Shown one piece after another: positions 62,629 to 64,000 of a DNA stretch of 64,000 nucleotides. Location of the stretch: contig NZ_FOBU01000002.1 of assembly GCF_900109915.1 (NCBI RefSeq), forward strand, positions 575,170 to 639,169, read 5' to 3'. Each line of letters opens with the position of its first letter. Positions within the stretch are counted from its first letter, which is position 1. A model generated the notes under the pieces. It made no database searches and was not told the origin of the DNA. It saw nothing but the letters and a program-made list of their open reading frames with translations. This DNA comes from Luteibacter sp. UNCMF331Sha3.1. GTDB taxonomy: Bacteria; Pseudomonadota; Gammaproteobacteria; Xanthomonadales; Rhodanobacteraceae. Both the position numbers and the translations under genes were made by a program.

Positions 62629-63663
62629 GTGAAAAAATCCGACTTCGATTTCGACCTTCCGCCCGAACTGATCGCGCAGGCCCCACTGGCCCGCCGGTCG
62701 GGCAGCCGGCTGCTGGTGGTCGACGTCGAGGCGCATACGAAGAAGGACCGCCGGTTCGTCGACCTGCCGGAGATGCTCGGCCCCGGCGACCTGCTGGTCT
62801 TCAACGACACCCGGGTGCTGCCGGCGCGCCTGTACGGCCGGAAGGAGTCCGGCGGCGCGGTGGAGATCCTGATCGAGCGCGTCACCGGCGCGCACGAAGC
62901 CCGCGCCCAGCTCGGCGTCAGCAAGAAGCCGAAAGAGGGTGGCCGGATCGAGCTCGCCGACGGCAGCATGGTCACGGTGCTCGGTCGCGAGGGCGAATTC
63001 TTCCTCCTGCGGTTCGAGGGCGACGAGCCGCTGGAGCGCGTTCTGTCGCGGCTCGGCGAGATGCCGCTGCCGCCGTACATCGAGCGCGGCGCCGACGAGG
63101 CCGACAAGGAGCGCTACCAGACGGTGTTCGCACGCACGCCGGGCGCGGTGGCCGCGCCCACGGCGGGCCTGCATTTCGACGAGGAGCTGCTCGCCCGCCT
63201 GCGCGAGCGCGGCGTCGACATGGGCTACGTCACCCTGCACGTCGGTGCGGGCACGTTCCAGCCGATGCGTGCCGACGACATCCGCGACCACGTGATGCAC
63301 CGCGAGTGGCTGAACGTCGGTGCCGGGCTGGTCGAGAAGATCCGCGCCACCCGCGCCGCCGGCGGCCGCGTCGTCGCGGTGGGCACCACCGTGGTCCGGG
63401 CGCTCGAAAGCGCCACCGTCGAGGGCGTGCTGCGGCCCTTCGCGGGCGAGACGCAGATCTTCATCTTCCCCGGTTACCGGATCACCAGCGTCGACGCCCT
63501 GATCACCAACTTCCACCTGCCGCAGTCCACGCTCCTGATGCTGGTCTCGGCGCTGGCGGGCAAGGAAGCGATCTTCGACGCGTACCGCTACGCCGTGCTG
63601 CAGCGCTACCGCTTCTTCTCGTACGGCGACGCGATGCTGATCCTGCCGCCGAAACGCGTGTGA
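62629..63663 (+). CDS. queA: S-adenosylmethionine:tRNA ribosyltransferase-isomerase
   Basis: Penultimate step of queuosine synthesis: adds the ribosyl moiety of SAM to preQ1 in tRNA. The 344 residues begin at GTG ([20 protein letters not shown]) and contain [58 protein letters not shown] and [18 protein letters not shown], all diagnostic. The GTG start is chosen by homology; an upstream ATG (62587) adds unlikely sequence. tgt, yajC and secD are usually downstream but are absent here. Confidence 0.95.
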   Translation: MKKSDFDFDLPPELIAQAPLARRSGSRLLVVDVEAHTKKDRRFVDLPEMLGPGDLLVFNDTRVLPARLYGRKESGGAVEILIERVTGAHEARAQLGVSKKPKEGGRIELADGSMVTVLGREGEFFLLRFEGDEPLERVLSRLGEMPLPPYIERGADEADKERYQTVFARTPGAVAAPTAGLHFDEELLARLRERGVDMGYVTLHVGAGTFQPMRADDIRDHVMHREWLNVGAGLVEKIRATRAAGGRVVAVGTTVVRALESATVEGVLRPFAGETQIFIFPGYRITSVDALITNFHLPQSTLLMLVSALAGKEAIFDAYRYAVLQRYRFFSYGDAMLILPPKRV

Positions 63664-63692
63664 AGTTGCCGCTGCCTAGGTAGGAGCCGCGC

Positions 63693-63719
63693 TAAAGGTT
63701 TCCGCGGCAGCGCCGATAA
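63693..63719 (+). promoter_or_regulatory. Sigma-28 (FliA) promoter
   Basis: TAAAGGTT (63693-63700), 11 bases, then GCCGATAA (63712-63719). The -10 element matches the enteric FliA consensus (TAAAGTTT-N11-GCCGATAA) perfectly and the -35 in seven of eight positions. The STAS gene starts 31 bases downstream. An inverted repeat GCCGCG/CGCGGC (63686-63691, 63703-63708) flanks the -35 box. Confidence 0.8.
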
Positions 63720-63750
63720 GCCCACCGAACGACCCCCGACGGTACGGACG

Positions 63751-64000
63751 ATGGCGAAGAAATCCTCCAAAGACTCCACGCGTGCGCCCCTGGCGCTCGA
63801 CGCGGACCTGCGCATCGCCGCCGCGCCGGCCCTGCGCGAGACGTTGCTCGCCGCGCTCGCCGCCCGCGAACCCATCGCGATCGACGCGTCGGCCGTCGGC
63901 CAGATCGACACGGCCGGCCTGCAGGTGCTGGCCGCGTTCTCGCGCGATGCGCATGCCGCCGGCCTGCCGGTGACCTGGGCCGGCGTCAGCGACACCCTGC
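63751..64000 (+). CDS. STAS-domain protein (3' end outside window)
   Basis: The first 83 residues are visible, open to the window end. After a Lys/Ser-rich start (MAKKSSKDSTRAP), the pattern LRIAAAPALRETLLAALAAR, then AIDASAVGQIDTAGLQVLAA and HAAGLPVTWAGVS is that of a STAS domain (anti-sigma antagonist/MlaB type). The usual phosphorylatable Ser position in the DxSxxxxxDSSG motif reads DTAG, so classic phosphoregulation is unlikely. The FliA promoter suggests it heads a chemotaxis operon, where small STAS proteins occur in Xanthomonadales (inference). Confidence 0.75.
   Translation, partial: MAKKSSKDSTRAPLALDADLRIAAAPALRETLLAALAAREPIAIDASAVGQIDTAGLQVLAAFSRDAHAAGLPVTWAGVSDTL

Overview
The window is a chromosomal segment of a high-GC gammaproteobacterium. 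Gene content and order suggest the Xanthomonadales, most likely a Luteibacter/Dyella-type member of Rhodanobacteraceae. Pointers are petABC followed by sspA-sspB, nadC beside a DUF3301 gene, a DUF1631 protein, a long Trm112-like protein, an Oar-type TonB-dependent receptor, and the block thrS-infC-rpmI-rplT-pheS-pheT-ihfA-merR-tRNA-Pro. The assignment comes from reading the sequence; no database was searched. I see no prophage, insertion sequence or CRISPR array. The region is mostly core genome with a few accessory genes.

Layout. 1-6200: end of a lytic transglycosylase, a DegS-like protease, the cytochrome bc1 operon petABC, sspA and sspB. 6200-14600: DUF3301, nadC, DUF1631, Trm112-like, purE-purK, sodB, grxD, an SDR and MarC. 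14800-20380: a two-domain acyltransferase resembling the ornithine-lipid enzyme OlsF, then an Oar-type receptor with its own promoter, long leader and terminator. 20500-26500: ppnN, DUF3309, mpg, a hybrid histidine kinase and a divergent AraC/SDR pair. 26600-30300: tRNA-Asn, a FimT-like pseudopilin, uvrB, tRNA-Val and hemJ. 30370-39320: recC-recB-recD with overlapping ends. 39425-40435: a UDP-glucuronate-4-epimerase-type gene on the minus strand. 40480-48175: the translation block. 48300-58830: a diguanylate cyclase, serA divergent from a D-2-hydroxyglutarate dehydrogenase-like gene, pip, a secreted ExeM-like nuclease, upp, a PsiF-repeat protein and a class III aminotransferase. 59041-62524: an ABC-2 exporter overlapping a DesK/DesR-type two-component pair. 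62629-64000: queA and the start of a STAS-domain gene behind a near-consensus sigma-28 promoter.

The most interesting regulatory signal is the thrS leader. It holds a promoter, an eight-codon reading frame with three threonine codons (40572-40598), and an intrinsic terminator ending about 20 bases before the thrS start. The gene upstream of thrS is divergent, so this terminator can only act on thrS's own transcript, which suggests threonine-dependent attenuation. Other regulatory signals are an AUC start for infC, a seven-base long-range pairing in the rpmI leader that touches its ribosome binding site, and the sigma-28 promoter at 63693-63719.

Two families of extragenic palindromes are scattered through the intergenic gaps. 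Family A has 12 copies of the GTGGGAGC...GCTCCCAC type; half of them lie between convergent 3' ends. Family B has 3 copies of the CCGGCG..CGCCGG type.
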